Notes: generated by a model from the sequence alone, not told the origin. A stretch of DNA of 58,745 nt from an uncultured Clostridium sp. (GCA_947427035.1 CANEGK010000008.1:1-58745), one strand, 5' to 3'. Counted from the first letter of the stretch, positions 32,454-42,150 are shown. Made by a program: numbers and translations.

Positions 32454-33623
32454 TTAGGTAAACGCCTTGTCGACCTGGACGACGGCGTAATACTTGCCGC
32501 CTTCCATAGCGGCGACGGCGTCGTGAATGGCCTGCGCCACCTGCTCGTCGCTCAGGCGGAAGTTGTGCGGCACAACGACGTCAAAAATCAGGTTGGTGTG
32601 CCCCGGCCCCGCCGTCATACGGAAGTCGTGTATGGATACGCTGGGGTCGATGAGCTTGACGAGCGCCGCAATTTCGGCGCGCTTGGTCAGCGTCAGCTCG
32701 TCGTCGGTGGCGATGGGGTCCATGTGAATGACGGCGGCGGCGCAGTAGCGGGCCTGAAGCTCGCGCTCGATGTCGTCAATGACGTCGTGCATGTGCATAA
32801 TGTCGGCGTCGCACGGCACCTCGGCGTGCAGCGACATCATACAGCGCCCCGGGCCGTAGTCATGGACGATGAGGTCGTGGATGCCCACGATTTCCTTGTG
32901 CGCCAGCACGGTGTCGGCGATGTTTTTGACCAGCTCGGGGTCGGGCTTCTGGCCCAGGAGCGGGTTGAGGGTATCGCGCGCGGCGCCAATGCCGCTGTAA
33001 ATGATGAATAAAGCCACGGCCGCGCCCATCCAACCGTCGATTTGCAGGTTGGCGTAATGGCCGATGAGCGTGCCGATCAGGACGGCCGAGGTCGCCGTGA
33101 CGTCGCTGAGGGAATCGGCCGCCGTCGCCTGGAGGGCAGCGGAAGAAATTTGGCGGCCCAGACTGCGGTTGAAGAAAAACATCCACAACTTGACGGCGAT
33201 GGAACAGGCCAGTATGGCGCAGGAAAGCGCGCTGAAGCCGACCGGCGTGGGGGAAAAGATTTTTTCGACCGAGGCTTTGCCCAGCTCGAAGCCGGCCAGA
33301 ATAACGGCCATGCTGACGACCAGGCCGGCCAGGTATTCGGTTCGCCCGTGGCCAAAGGGATGGTCGGAGTCGGGCTTCTGTCCCGCCATTTTAAAGCCGA
33401 CAATGGTGACGATGGACGATCCGGCGTCAGAAAGGTTGTTAAAGGCGTCGGCCATAATGGCGATGGATGAGGTCAGAAAGCCGGCGAGGAATTTGGCGGC
33501 GCACAAGCAGATATTGAGGAAAATGCCGACGCAGCCGCTGAAAACGCCGTAGCGCCGGCGCACGGCGGGATCTGTGGTCTGATCCCAGTCTTTCACAAAA
33601 CGGTGCACGAGAAAATTTGTCAT
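32454..33623 (-). CDS. Cation diffusion facilitator (CDF) transporter
   Basis: 389 residues with six membrane helices (about 25-215) followed by a long cytoplasmic domain. Motifs are DAFNNLSDAGSS in helix 2, HPFGHGRTEYLA in the loop, and DSLSDVTATSAV in helix 5 (DxxxD). The mixed D/N motif is nearer to manganese/iron exporters of the family than to the zinc HxxxD type, but the metal cannot be fixed by eye. CAGGAGA precedes the ATG. Confidence 0.94.
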   Translation of the reverse strand: MTNFLVHRFVKDWDQTTDPAVRRRYGVFSGCVGIFLNICLCAAKFLAGFLTSSIAIMADAFNNLSDAGSSIVTIVGFKMAGQKPDSDHPFGHGRTEYLAGLVVSMAVILAGFELGKASVEKIFSPTPVGFSALSCAILACSIAVKLWMFFFNRSLGRQISSAALQATAADSLSDVTATSAVLIGTLIGHYANLQIDGWMGAAVALFIIYSGIGAARDTLNPLLGQKPDPELVKNIADTVLAHKEIVGIHDLIVHDYGPGRCMMSLHAEVPCDADIMHMHDVIDDIERELQARYCAAAVIHMDPIATDDELTLTKRAEIAALVKLIDPSVSIHDFRMTAGPGHTNLIFDVVVPHNFRLSDEQVAQAIHDAVAAMEGGKYYAVVQVDKAFT

Positions 33624-33665
33624 TCGGTTGTCTCCTGTCTGTAAATTGCCCCGGGTTCACGGGAA

Positions 33666-35465
33666 TCAGCGTTCGAGGATATACCACACGCCGCCTGTTT
33701 TCCCCCAGCCAAAACCGTCGGAAAAAGAGCGGACTTCGTCATACAGCGGGCTGAAAGCCCACTCGCCGGCTTCGTCAATAAAGCCGTGCTTGCCGCCTTC
33801 GGCGGCGGCGGCCAGTCCGCCGGAAAAGGGCTGCGCCGCGATGAAGCGGGGCGCAATGACCTCGGCCCCTGTTTTACTGACAAAGCCGTATTTGCCGTTT
33901 TTGACAACGGCGATGAGGGCGGAGTCGGCCGAAGGCGAGAAGACCGTGCTGCAATCCGCCAGCCGGATGACGGAACCCGAGGCCGTGATGATGACGGGAA
34001 CCGAACCGCTTTGCAAAACACCGGTGGAGACGCCGCTTTCAAAGGCGGAAGCCTGTGAAGCGAGGCCGGAGACGACGACCGAGCCGGTCAGGTCGATAAA
34101 GCCCCAGCTGGAAGAGACCAGCTTGCCGCCGGCAAAGCTGCCGACGCGCACGGGCGCCATGCCGTGGTGAAAGGCGCCGGCTTCAATGACGGCATCGCCT
34201 GCGCCGCTTGCCAAATCGCCGGCGGCCGGCAGCTCGATGACGGTGCGGCCGGCGCTGTCGACATAGCGGTAGCGGGGGTAGCCTCCCGCAGAGCCGGCGT
34301 TGAGTAAAATCAGTCCGTCGCCGGGCGCGCTGACAACGGCCGCAGAGCCGGAGACGGGGAAGAATGCGCCGCCTGCGTCGACAAGCGCGGGCGCTGCGCC
34401 GTCCAGCAGCAGAAAACCCTCGCTGAAAACGCCGCCGGTGCCGGTGTAGGGCAGGCCGGGGCCAAGGGTAATGCCGCCGATGGCGCTGTAGCGGCCGTCG
34501 CGGTCGACATAGCCCAGGGCAAAACCGCCGCCCGTGCGCGCGGTCAGGACGACGCCTTTGCCCTCGCTGAACGGGTAGGCGGCGGCATAACCGGCCTGGG
34601 TCAGCATTTTGCCGTCGGTGCCGATGTAATCAAAGCCGCCCGCGTGTGAAACGACGGCAAAGCCCTCGCTGAAGCTCTGGACGTCGCTGAAGCGGAAGGC
34701 GTCGCCCGACAGAAAGTCGTCGTCGCCGGCCGACGGGTCAACGGGGGAAGGCGGATCGATAGAAGTCGAGGGATCGACAGGGTCAACGGCCGGCGTCACC
34801 GGCTTGAGCGTAAAGGTCTTGCGGTTGGCGGGGACGACAAGGCGGCTGATGATGGCCGCCGCTTCGGCGCGGGTGATGGCCTTGTCAGGGTCAAAATACC
34901 CCTCTTCCCCCCGGCCGGTCAGCACGCCGGCGCGGTAGAGCAGGTAAATGGCGTCGCTGTACGCGTCGCCGGCTGCCACATCGGGGACAGCGTCCACCTT
35001 GTTGATGGCCTTCAGCTCGGACGACGGCAGGGGGGACGAGAAGATATAGGCCATCTGCGCGCGGGTGGCGTTCTTGGTGTAATCGGCAAAATCAGTGGAT
35101 TTGATGATCTTGCTCGAAATGGCGTATTTGACCGGAATGTCGTACCACGGGCTGCCCGACTGGTCAAAAACGCCCAGGCCGCTGCGGTACAGGTTGTGGA
35201 CGCGCGCGGCGATGACGATGCATTCGGCCAGCGTGATGTTGCCGCCGGGGCGGAAGGTTTTGTCAGTATAGCCGCTCATCAGGCCCAGCTCGTAGCAGGT
35301 TTTGACGCTGTCGTAGTACCAGGCCGAGGGAACGTCGGAAAACAGTTTGGAAGAATAGGTGTGCTTTTTGGTGAACTGGTCGAGGCCCGCGGCCGAAACG
35401 GCCAGGGGGATGACGAGACAGAGGCATAAGAAGGCGGCGGTCAGCCGTGAACAGAACTTCCTCAT
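33666..35465 (-). CDS. Surface protein with three SLH domains and WG repeats
   Basis: 599 residues from ATG at 35465 (AAAGG upstream). Signal peptide (1-25), three S-layer homology domains (about 40-95, 105-165, 170-225, with GYTDKTFRPGGNITLAE and GYFDPDKAITRAEAAAI), a Pro/Asp linker (about 230-265), then WG-type beta repeats to the end (FDYIGTDGKM, GFIDLTGSV, YGFVSKTGAEVI, HGFIDEAGEWAFSPLYDE). SLH domains bind secondary cell-wall polymers, so the WG part is displayed outside. Ligand unknown. Confidence 0.92.
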   Translation of the reverse strand: MRKFCSRLTAAFLCLCLVIPLAVSAAGLDQFTKKHTYSSKLFSDVPSAWYYDSVKTCYELGLMSGYTDKTFRPGGNITLAECIVIAARVHNLYRSGLGVFDQSGSPWYDIPVKYAISSKIIKSTDFADYTKNATRAQMAYIFSSPLPSSELKAINKVDAVPDVAAGDAYSDAIYLLYRAGVLTGRGEEGYFDPDKAITRAEAAAIISRLVVPANRKTFTLKPVTPAVDPVDPSTSIDPPSPVDPSAGDDDFLSGDAFRFSDVQSFSEGFAVVSHAGGFDYIGTDGKMLTQAGYAAAYPFSEGKGVVLTARTGGGFALGYVDRDGRYSAIGGITLGPGLPYTGTGGVFSEGFLLLDGAAPALVDAGGAFFPVSGSAAVVSAPGDGLILLNAGSAGGYPRYRYVDSAGRTVIELPAAGDLASGAGDAVIEAGAFHHGMAPVRVGSFAGGKLVSSSWGFIDLTGSVVVSGLASQASAFESGVSTGVLQSGSVPVIITASGSVIRLADCSTVFSPSADSALIAVVKNGKYGFVSKTGAEVIAPRFIAAQPFSGGLAAAAEGGKHGFIDEAGEWAFSPLYDEVRSFSDGFGWGKTGGVWYILER

Positions 35466-35579
35466 TATAACCATCCTTTCTGCTGTGAAAAGCAGCGCTG
35501 CGCCGGGCGCGCCAAAGCCGCCCGGCCGGTGTCCATGTAGTTGTCTTGCCATTATATCAAAAAAGACCGGCTATTGCAA

Positions 35580-35609
35580 TTGCAGCCGGGCAGAAGAATG
35601 TTGTATAAT
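35580..35609 (+). promoter_or_regulatory. Probable promoter of ung
   Basis: TTGCAG (35580-35585), 18-bp spacer, TATAAT (35604-35609), 46 bases before the ung start. Confidence 0.6.
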
Positions 35610-35655
35610 ATTTGCAGAGAATGTTGTCGCGGACAGCGCGAGGTAAGGAGGCACG

Positions 35656-36342
35656 ATGGTTCAGCTGGGAAACGACTGGGACACGCTGCTTGCGCAGGAG
35701 TTCCAGAGCGAATATTATCTGCGTCTCCGCGCTTTTTTAAAGCGCGAGTACACGACGCGCACCATTTACCCCGATATGCACGATATTTTCAACGCATTGC
35801 GCTTTACGCCCTACAGCGCGGTCAGGGTCGTCATTCTGGGGCAGGACCCGTACCACGGCCCCGGGCAGGCGCACGGCCTCAGTTTTTCGGTGCGCCGCGG
35901 CGTGCCGGCGCCGCCGTCGCTTCAAAATATTTTTCAGGAAATACACGACGACATCGGCGCGCCCGTTCCGGCGCACGGCTGCCTGGAAAGCTGGGCGCGG
36001 CAGGGGGTTCTGCTGCTCAACACCGTGCTGACGGTGCGGGCCGGACAGGCCAATTCCCACCGCGGCGCGGGGTGGGAGATTTTTACCGACCACGTCATTG
36101 AAAAGCTGGCGGCGCGCCGGGAACCGATGGCCTGTCTCCTGTGGGGCGGCCCCGCGCGCTCGAAATGGCCGCTTGTGCTGGGGACGCCCCACCTGGTTTT
36201 GCAGTGCGCGCACCCCAGCCCGCTGTCGGCCTTCAACGGCTTTTTTGGCTGCCGGCATTTTTCAAAGGCCAACGCCTTTCTGGCGCAGTACGGCCAAAGC
36301 ATCGACTGGGCCAGCCCGTCGAAGGAGGAGGTTATGGTATGA
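35656..36342 (+). CDS. ung: Uracil-DNA glycosylase, family 1
   Basis: 228 residues. The catalytic motif GQDPYHGPGQAHGLSFSV (Asp general base) is near residue 63, and the minor-groove loop HPSPLSAF near 185. It removes uracil from DNA to start base excision repair. Behind AAGGAGG. The stop overlaps the start of the next small gene (ATGA). Confidence 0.97.
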   Translation: MVQLGNDWDTLLAQEFQSEYYLRLRAFLKREYTTRTIYPDMHDIFNALRFTPYSAVRVVILGQDPYHGPGQAHGLSFSVRRGVPAPPSLQNIFQEIHDDIGAPVPAHGCLESWARQGVLLLNTVLTVRAGQANSHRGAGWEIFTDHVIEKLAARREPMACLLWGGPARSKWPLVLGTPHLVLQCAHPSPLSAFNGFFGCRHFSKANAFLAQYGQSIDWASPSKEEVMV

Positions 36343-36521
36343 ACAGGCAATTAAAAGGCATCGCGCTGATTCTTTTCGGAATCCTGCTGATGATTGTAGC
36401 GGTGATCGATCCATGGATTCCGGTCATTGGGGATGTCGGGCGGGCGCTGCTCCCTGTGCTGGCGTTTGCCGCAGGCATTGCCGGCCTGGCACTGTGTTTT
36501 GTTAAGGAAAAGAACAGGTAA
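36339..36521 (+). CDS. Small two-helix membrane protein
   Basis: 60 residues from ATG at 36339, four-base overlap with ung, with GGAGGAGG upstream. Two hydrophobic segments (6-26 and 36-55) are separated by a short Asp/Pro loop; the tail is KEKNR. No family assigned. The coupling suggests real expression. Confidence 0.72.
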   Translation: MNRQLKGIALILFGILLMIVAVIDPWIPVIGDVGRALLPVLAFAAGIAGLALCFVKEKNR

Positions 36522-36555
36522 CGGCTTTTATATTATTATATGAGGAGGAGACGAC

Positions 36556-37137
36556 ATGCTGAAAGATCTGGTCGTCAAAAACCGCAGCTACCGCGGCTTC
36601 AGTCAGGATTTTACCCCCACGCGAGAGGGTCTTCTCGAGCTGTGCGATCTGGCGCGGCAGTGCCCGTCCAGCGTCAATATGCAGCCCTTTAAGTACTATC
36701 TGGCCAACACGCCGGAGCAGTGCGCCGTCATCCAGCCGCTGACCGGCTGGGCCCGCCGGCTGATGAAGGTCATGACCCTCCCGCGCGAAGGACACTGCCC
36801 GACGGCCTTTATCGTCATCTGCCAGGATCTGGCCATCGCGGCCAACAAAGAGCGCTTTTTGAAGGACGTCGGTATTGTCGCGCAGACCATGCTGCTCGGC
36901 GCGGTGGAAAAGGGCTTCGGCGGCATCATGATCGGCAACTTCAGCCCGGAAAAGGTGGCGGAAGCGCTGGGGCTGGGCGAAAATCTGTGGCCGCTGCTCA
37001 TCGTCGCCCTGGGCAGGCCGGATGAAGAGGTCGTGCTGACCGGGGTGCCGGAAAGCGGCGACGTCGGCTATACGCGGGACGAAAACCACGTTACTTACGT
37101 CCCCAAGCGCGCGCTGGAGGACATCGTCATCAACTGA
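36556..37137 (+). CDS. Nitroreductase family protein
   Basis: 193 residues. The FMN-binding pattern begins KNRSYRGF at residue 8 and continues ARQCPSSVNMQPFKYYL near 34 and KGFGGIMIGNF near 118. Such flavoproteins reduce nitro or quinone compounds, or serve as dehalogenase/ene reductases. Behind GAGGAGG; terminator follows. Confidence 0.94.
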   Translation: MLKDLVVKNRSYRGFSQDFTPTREGLLELCDLARQCPSSVNMQPFKYYLANTPEQCAVIQPLTGWARRLMKVMTLPREGHCPTAFIVICQDLAIAANKERFLKDVGIVAQTMLLGAVEKGFGGIMIGNFSPEKVAEALGLGENLWPLLIVALGRPDEEVVLTGVPESGDVGYTRDENHVTYVPKRALEDIVIN

Positions 37138-37164
37138 AAAAAGCCCCCCCAAGGGGGCTTTTTT
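37137..37164. terminator. Bidirectional terminator, nitroreductase / amidase
   Basis: AAGCCCCC/GGGGGCTT stem with A- and T-runs on either side, between convergent genes. Confidence 0.85.
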
Positions 37165-37180
37165 CATATCCGGTAAACAG

Positions 37181-37858
37181 TCAGGACGCTTCCTGAAAGG
37201 CCTCGACATCGTCGAGAAAGGTTTCCCACGCGTCAGGGTGCTCGACAAAATAAAGCGGGCAGCGCTTTTCCGTCACGTCAAAGTGGCGCAGGATATCTTC
37301 GCGCGAAAGGTCGTAGGTGCCGCGCAGAAAGGCCGTCAGCCGCACCAGGCTCTGGTAGGTTTCGGGGGTGAACTCGCCCGTTTCGTCCGGGTGGCAGCAT
37401 TCGATGGACAGCGTGTCATGATTGCGGTTGTTGGAGCAATAGGCAACCTCGTCAACAGGGACGTTGAGAATGATTTCGCCGTCCAGGCCGATGAGAAAGT
37501 TGCTGCTCGCCTTGGTTTCGTGCGTGGTGGCCAGCGTTTCAAAATAATTCCGGTTCTGCGCCGCCGTGGTGCCAGGGTTGCCGACGTAATGGACGACAAC
37601 GCCGCTGACCGAATCCAGCTTTTCGCCGGGCCGCGACCATTCGTTGATCGGCAGCAGGTTGACGGTAATCCAGTCGGGCAGGCCCAGGTCGGCGGCCGGA
37701 ATGGGCAGATGCCCTGAATCGGAGGAGCGGAAGAGGAAGAAGCACAGCGCCGCCACAAGCAGGGCAGGGGGCAGACATAAAATGAGTCTGCGGCGGAAGC
37801 GCCTGCGGCGAATGCGTTTCTGCCGCTCGCGCTCACGGCGGCCGGTCGTACTGTTCAT
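37181..37858 (-). CDS. N-acetylmuramoyl-L-alanine amidase (Amidase_2)
   Basis: 225 residues. A very basic N-terminus (RRERERQKRIRRRRFRRR) is followed by one membrane helix (about 26-44), so the enzyme is anchored with its catalytic domain outside. Zinc ligands are the His of VVHYVGNPG near 89 and the His/Cys of HFDVTEKRCP near 192; the fold matches T7-lysozyme-like Amidase_2. It cleaves the amide between MurNAc and the stem peptide. Confidence 0.92.
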   Translation of the reverse strand: MNSTTGRRERERQKRIRRRRFRRRLILCLPPALLVAALCFFLFRSSDSGHLPIPAADLGLPDWITVNLLPINEWSRPGEKLDSVSGVVVHYVGNPGTTAAQNRNYFETLATTHETKASSNFLIGLDGEIILNVPVDEVAYCSNNRNHDTLSIECCHPDETGEFTPETYQSLVRLTAFLRGTYDLSREDILRHFDVTEKRCPLYFVEHPDAWETFLDDVEAFQEAS

Positions 37859-37940
37859 AAAAATCCCACTTCCCGTATCGTACTGTTTTCAGCTTACCAC
37901 AATCGCGGTGCAAGTGCATGAAGAAAATCTTAAGATTGAA

Positions 37941-37970
37941 AAAGGCCGCTCCGTCCTGTCCGAAGCGGCC
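37941..37970 (-). terminator. Terminator of lgt-folD
   Basis: GGCCGCT pairs with AGCGGCC, extended by CCG/CGG, with a T-run on the minus strand, ten bases after the folD stop. Confidence 0.82.
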
Positions 37971-37979
37971 CTGTTGTTA

Positions 37980-38834
37980 CTACTGAATGCCGTGCTGGAG
38001 CTTGGCGGCCAGCAGGGTGTTCTGCATCAAAGTGGCGATGGTCATGGGCCCGACGCCGCCGGGCACCGGGGTGATGAACGAGCACTTGGGCGCGACGTTT
38101 TCGTAGTCGACGTCGCCGCACAGCTTGCCGTTTTCGTCGTGATCCATGCCGACGTCGATGACGACGGCGCCATCCTTGACCATGTCGGCTTTGATGAACT
38201 TGGGCTTGCCGATGGCGGCGACCAAAATGTCGGCCTGCCGGGTTTCAAAGGCCAGATCAGGGGTCTTGGAATGGCAGATGGCAACGGTGCCGTGCTTGTG
38301 CAGAAGCAGCATGGCCTGCGGCTTGCCGACGATGTTCGAGCGGCCGACGACGACGCATTTTTTGCCCTTGGGGTCGATGCCGTAGGTTTCAAGCAGCGTC
38401 ATGACGCCGGCGGGCGTGCAGGGGGCGAACAGGACGTCGCCCGTCATGATGCGGCCGACGTTCTGCGGGTGAAAGGCGTCGACGTCCTTTTTGGGGTCGA
38501 TGGCCAGAATGACCTTTTGCTCGTCGATGTGCTTGGGCACCGGCAGCTGGCACAGAATGCCGCTGATGCGTTCGTCGTGATTCAGCCTGTCGATGAGCGC
38601 CAGCAGCTCTTCCTCGCTCGTCGAAGCGGGCAGGGCGTGCTTTTCACTGTAAAAGCCGCAGTCGGCACAGGCCTTTTCCTTGTTGCGCACATAGATCTGC
38701 GAAGCGGGGTCGTCGCCCACCAGAATGACCGCCAGGCCGGGGACAACGCCCTTGGCCTTCAGCTCTTCCGTCTGGCGGAGTATGTCGGCGCGCAGGTTTT
38801 TGGCAGTGGTTTTTCCGTCAATGATGGTCGGCAT
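37980..38834 (-). CDS. folD: Bifunctional methylene-THF dehydrogenase/cyclohydrolase
   Basis: 284 residues. The catalytic Lys lies in [12 protein letters not shown] near 55, the NADP fold [12 protein letters not shown] near 162, and the C-terminal [18 protein letters not shown] near 258 is the FolD signature. It converts methylene-THF to formyl-THF. Its AAGGAGG sits inside lgt, and the two genes overlap by 17 bases. Confidence 0.97.
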   Translation of the reverse strand: MPTIIDGKTTAKNLRADILRQTEELKAKGVVPGLAVILVGDDPASQIYVRNKEKACADCGFYSEKHALPASTSEEELLALIDRLNHDERISGILCQLPVPKHIDEQKVILAIDPKKDVDAFHPQNVGRIMTGDVLFAPCTPAGVMTLLETYGIDPKGKKCVVVGRSNIVGKPQAMLLLHKHGTVAICHSKTPDLAFETRQADILVAAIGKPKFIKADMVKDGAVVIDVGMDHDENGKLCGDVDYENVAPKCSFITPVPGGVGPMTIATLMQNTLLAAKLQHGIQ

Positions 38835-39666
38835 TTTTCGTTTCCTCCTTCATATGGATGGGGGTGTATTTTTTGGACAGGCGCAGGTAAAGCCACAGGC
38901 CGCCCATGCACAAAAAAAGTGCGAGCGCCAGCGCCTGCGAAATGCGGATGTCGGTGTGCCCGATAAACAGGCTGTCGGCGCGCAGGCCTTCGATAAAGAA
39001 GCGGCCGAAGCCGTACCAGGTAAAGTACAAAAGGGCGATTTCACCGGCAAAGGCCCGCTTTTTTTTGGAGTAAAAGTGCAGCAGAACAAAGCCCAGCAGG
39101 TTCCACAGCGATTCGTACAAAAAGGTCGGGTGTACCGGCGCGCCGCCGTCGATGGCCATGCCCCAGGGCAGCGCCGTCTCCGAACCGTAGGCTTCGGCGT
39201 TGACAAAGTTGGCCCAGCGGCCGACAAGCTGGCCGATGAGCAGGCCGAGCGAGCCGACGTCCATGAGGCCGAAAGGGGAGATTTTGCGCACACGGCAGAA
39301 GACGAAGGCGGTCAGGAAAGCGGCGATGACGCCGCCGTAAATGGCAAGGCCGCCTTCCCATATTTTGACGATGTCGCCGGGGTGCTGGCCGTAATAATCC
39401 CATTTGTTAAACACAAAGTACAGCCGCGCGCCGACAATGGACAGAGGCAGCGCCCAGAGAAGGAAGTCAATGAGCTCGTCAGAGTTGGTGCCGAAGTCTT
39501 TTGCGCGGCGCGAAGCGTAAAGCACGGCAAGGGCAAAGCCAAAGGCGATGATGACGCCGTACCATTTGACGCTCAGGTGCAGCGAGCCGAGGGAAAAGGA
39601 AAAGGCCTCGGTATTCATGGTAAAAGTCCGGTCAAACAGACCGGGAAAACCGACTGTATGGGTCAT
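38818..39666 (-). CDS. lgt: Prolipoprotein diacylglyceryl transferase
   Basis: 282 residues from ATG at 39666. The Lgt signature [13 protein letters not shown] is near 150, [12 protein letters not shown] near 105, and [15 protein letters not shown] near 178. Seven membrane helices. It attaches diacylglycerol to the lipobox Cys of prelipoproteins, several of which are encoded in this window. No ribosome binding site directly precedes the start; the next ATG (39618) would give a more usual N-terminus. A 7-residue reading frame with AAAGGAT overlaps the 39666 start. Confidence 0.95.
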   Translation of the reverse strand: MTHTVGFPGLFDRTFTMNTEAFSFSLGSLHLSVKWYGVIIAFGFALAVLYASRRAKDFGTNSDELIDFLLWALPLSIVGARLYFVFNKWDYYGQHPGDIVKIWEGGLAIYGGVIAAFLTAFVFCRVRKISPFGLMDVGSLGLLIGQLVGRWANFVNAEAYGSETALPWGMAIDGGAPVHPTFLYESLWNLLGFVLLHFYSKKKRAFAGEIALLYFTWYGFGRFFIEGLRADSLFIGHTDIRISQALALALFLCMGGLWLYLRLSKKYTPIHMKEETKNADHH

Positions 39667-39826
39667 TTCGCGCCAAAGGCGCGCATCACATCCTTTCCGG
39701 AATCGGACGGCGGAAAGCTCCGCTCGTCGGGGGGAATAAAAAACTTAACTTCTATTATATGTCCGAACGCCGGCCATTGCAAGGGGGATTACATTTGGCA
39801 GCGGGCATAATTATTGCCGCAGCCCC

Positions 39827-39855
39827 TTGACAAAAGCAGGAAAGTAGGATATCAT
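39827..39855 (+). promoter_or_regulatory. Promoter of ylxM-ffh-rpsP-khpA operon
   Basis: TTGACA (39827-39832), 17-bp spacer, TATCAT (39850-39855), 49 bases before ylxM. Confidence 0.78.
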
Positions 39856-39903
39856 AAAGCGTGTTGTAAAGCGAATGAACTTTACAGAAAGAGGCGGGTG
39901 CCG

Positions 39904-40272
39904 GTGAAAAGCGACACGTTTACCATGTCGATGCTGTTCGACTTTTACGGCGATTTGCTGACCGATAAGCAAAAGGAGCTTTTTGATTTATATTATAATG
40001 AAGATCTCTCCCTGTCGGAAATTGCCGAACAGGCTGAGATATCGCGGCAGGGCGTGCGCGACGCCATTGTGCGCGCCGAAACCATCCTGCGCGAGACGGA
40101 GGATCGCCTGCGGCTCGTGCGCCGCTACGGCGGGGTCGAAAGCCGCGTGCGCAGAATCGCCGAGGCCGCGGCCTATATCAACCGGGAAAACATCCGCATA
40201 AAAAACCGCGAAATTGCCGCGCAGGTCGGCGAAATCCTCACGCTGACCCGTGAATTGATGGGAGATAACTGA
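39904..40272 (+). CDS. ylxM: YlxM-type SRP-associated HTH protein (UPF0122)
   Basis: 122 residues from GTG at 39904. FDFYGDLLTDKQKELFDLYYNEDLSLSEIAEQAEISRQGVRDAI (split here for length) marks the sigma-70-region-4-like helix-turn-helix of UPF0122. It is immediately upstream of ffh with a TGATG overlap, the conserved order in Firmicutes, and its product assists SRP assembly. Confidence 0.95.
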   Translation: MKSDTFTMSMLFDFYGDLLTDKQKELFDLYYNEDLSLSEIAEQAEISRQGVRDAIVRAETILRETEDRLRLVRRYGGVESRVRRIAEAAAYINRENIRIKNREIAAQVGEILTLTRELMGDN

Positions 40273-41606
40273 TGGCATTTGAAGGGCTGACGGAAAAACT
40301 CAACAAGGTCTTTAAAAACCTGCGCTCGCGCGGCCGCCTGACCGAAAGCGACGTCAAGTCGGCCATGCGCGAAATCCGCATGGCGCTGCTCGAAGCCGAC
40401 GTCAACTTCCGCGTTGTCAAGGATTTTATCGCCCGCGTCACCGAAAAGGCGGTGGGCGAAGATATTCTGGAAAGCCTGTCCCCGGCGCAGCAGGTCATCA
40501 AAATTGTCAACGACGAGCTGTGCGCCCTGATGGGCGGCGGCCAAAGCCGCATCCGCATGGCCAATTCACCCCCGACCGTCATCATGTTCGTCGGCTTACA
40601 GGGCGCGGGCAAAACGACCAACATCGCCAAGCTGGCCGGCTATTTTAAAAAACGTGAAAGCCGCAGGCCGCTGCTGTGCGCCTGCGACGTGTACCGCCCC
40701 GCCGCCATCGAGCAGCTCAAGGTCGTGGGGGCCAAGCTTGACATCCCGGTCTTTGAGCAGGGGCAGGGCGACCCGGTCGCCATTGCAAAGGCGGCGTATG
40801 AACACGCCCGCCGCCACGGCAACGACATGCTGTTTATCGACACGGCGGGCCGCCTGCACATCGACGAAGAGCTGATGCAGGAGCTGAAAAATATCAAAGC
40901 AGCCGTCAAGCCGCATGAAATCATGCTGGTTGTCGACGGCATGACGGGCCAGGACGCCGTCAACGCCGCATCGGCCTTTGACGAGGCGCTCGGCATCGAC
41001 TCGGTGCTCATGACCAAGCTGGACGGCGACAGCCGCGGCGGCGCGGCGCTTTCCATCCGCGCCGTCACGGGCAAGCCTATCAAATTCTGCGGCATGGGCG
41101 AAAAGCTGGACGCCATCGAGCCTTTTCACCCCGACCGCATGGCCTCGCGCATTCTCGGCATGGGCGACGTCATGTCGCTCATCGAAAAGGCGCAGGAAAG
41201 CTTTGATGAGAAAAAGGCGCAGGATCTGGAAAAGCGGATGCGCCAGGGCAAGCTGACGCTGACCGATTTTTACGATCAGATGTGCCAGATGAAGAATATG
41301 GGCAGTATGGGCGAAATCGCCGCCATGCTGCCCGGCGGCGCCGGCAAAGCGCTGGCCGGCGCGCAGGTCGACGAAAAGCAGATGGCGCGCACCGAAGCGA
41401 TTATTCTTTCCATGACCCCGCGCGAACGCGACAACCCGGACATTTTGAACTTCAGCCGCAAAAAGCGCATTGCCGCCGGCTGCGGATTGAAAATAGAGGA
41501 CGTCAACCGGCTCGTCAAGCAGTTTGACGCCGCGCAGAAGATGATGAAGCAGCTGACGGGCGGCGGCAAAAAGCTGCGCCGTGGCGGGTTCAAGCTCCCC
41601 TTTTAG
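40272..41606 (+). CDS. ffh: Signal recognition particle protein Ffh
   Basis: 444 residues. N domain (1-90), G domain with P-loop GLQGAGKTTNIAKLA near 107, DTAGRLHIDEEL near 187, TKLDGDSRGGAALS near 250, and Met-rich M domain (from about 325, including MKNMGSMGEIAAMLPG). It binds 4.5S RNA and signal peptides of nascent chains. No strong own ribosome binding site; coupled to ylxM. Confidence 0.98.
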   Translation: MAFEGLTEKLNKVFKNLRSRGRLTESDVKSAMREIRMALLEADVNFRVVKDFIARVTEKAVGEDILESLSPAQQVIKIVNDELCALMGGGQSRIRMANSPPTVIMFVGLQGAGKTTNIAKLAGYFKKRESRRPLLCACDVYRPAAIEQLKVVGAKLDIPVFEQGQGDPVAIAKAAYEHARRHGNDMLFIDTAGRLHIDEELMQELKNIKAAVKPHEIMLVVDGMTGQDAVNAASAFDEALGIDSVLMTKLDGDSRGGAALSIRAVTGKPIKFCGMGEKLDAIEPFHPDRMASRILGMGDVMSLIEKAQESFDEKKAQDLEKRMRQGKLTLTDFYDQMCQMKNMGSMGEIAAMLPGGAGKALAGAQVDEKQMARTEAIILSMTPRERDNPDILNFSRKKRIAAGCGLKIEDVNRLVKQFDAAQKMMKQLTGGGKKLRRGGFKLPF

Positions 41607-41652
41607 GCAATAACGCATTGCATATAGAGAAATAATACGGAGGTGAAAAAGC

Positions 41653-41892
41653 ATGGTAAAGATCAGACTGAAAAGAATGGGCGCCAAAAAAGCCCCGTTT
41701 TACCGCATCATCGTGGCCGATTCCCGCTCCCCGCGCGACGGGCGGTTCATCGAAGAGCTGGGCGTTTACAACCCGCTGACCAATCCTGCCGAAATCAAGG
41801 TGGACGCCGAGCGTGTGCAGCAGTGGGTCAAAAACGGCGCGCAGCCGACCGAAACGGTTCGCGGTCTGCTGAAAAAGGCCGGTGTTCTTTAA
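41653..41892 (+). CDS. rpsP: 30S ribosomal protein S16
   Basis: 79 residues, starting [20 protein letters not shown], with [19 protein letters not shown] following; a complete S16. GGAGGTG precedes the ATG. Part of the ffh operon. Confidence 0.98.
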   Translation: MVKIRLKRMGAKKAPFYRIIVADSRSPRDGRFIEELGVYNPLTNPAEIKVDAERVQQWVKNGAQPTETVRGLLKKAGVL

Positions 41893-41895
41893 TTT

Positions 41896-42141
41896 ATGGA
41901 AAACCAGAATGTCAAAGATCTGCTTGCCTATATTGTGCGCAACCTGGTGAACAACCCCGACGCCATCGCGATTGAGGCGGTTGAAGCGGGCGACACCGTC
42001 ACGCTTCAGCTTCGCGTAGCGCCCGAGGATATGGGCAAGGTCATCGGCCGTCAGGGCCGAATCGCCAAAGAGATCCGCACGCTTGTCAAGGCCTACGGCC
42101 TGCGCGACGGGCAGAAAATCATGGTCGATATTCTCGACTGA
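41896..42141 (+). CDS. khpA: KH-domain RNA-binding protein KhpA
   Basis: 81 residues with the KH GxxG loop in GKVIGRQGRIAKEIRTL. KhpA (YlqC) binds RNA with KhpB and influences cell elongation genes. It starts three bases after rpsP, and is followed by a terminator; in most Firmicutes rimM and trmD would come next. Confidence 0.96.
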   Translation: MENQNVKDLLAYIVRNLVNNPDAIAIEAVEAGDTVTLQLRVAPEDMGKVIGRQGRIAKEIRTLVKAYGLRDGQKIMVDILD

Positions 42142-42150
42142 GAAAGAGAA

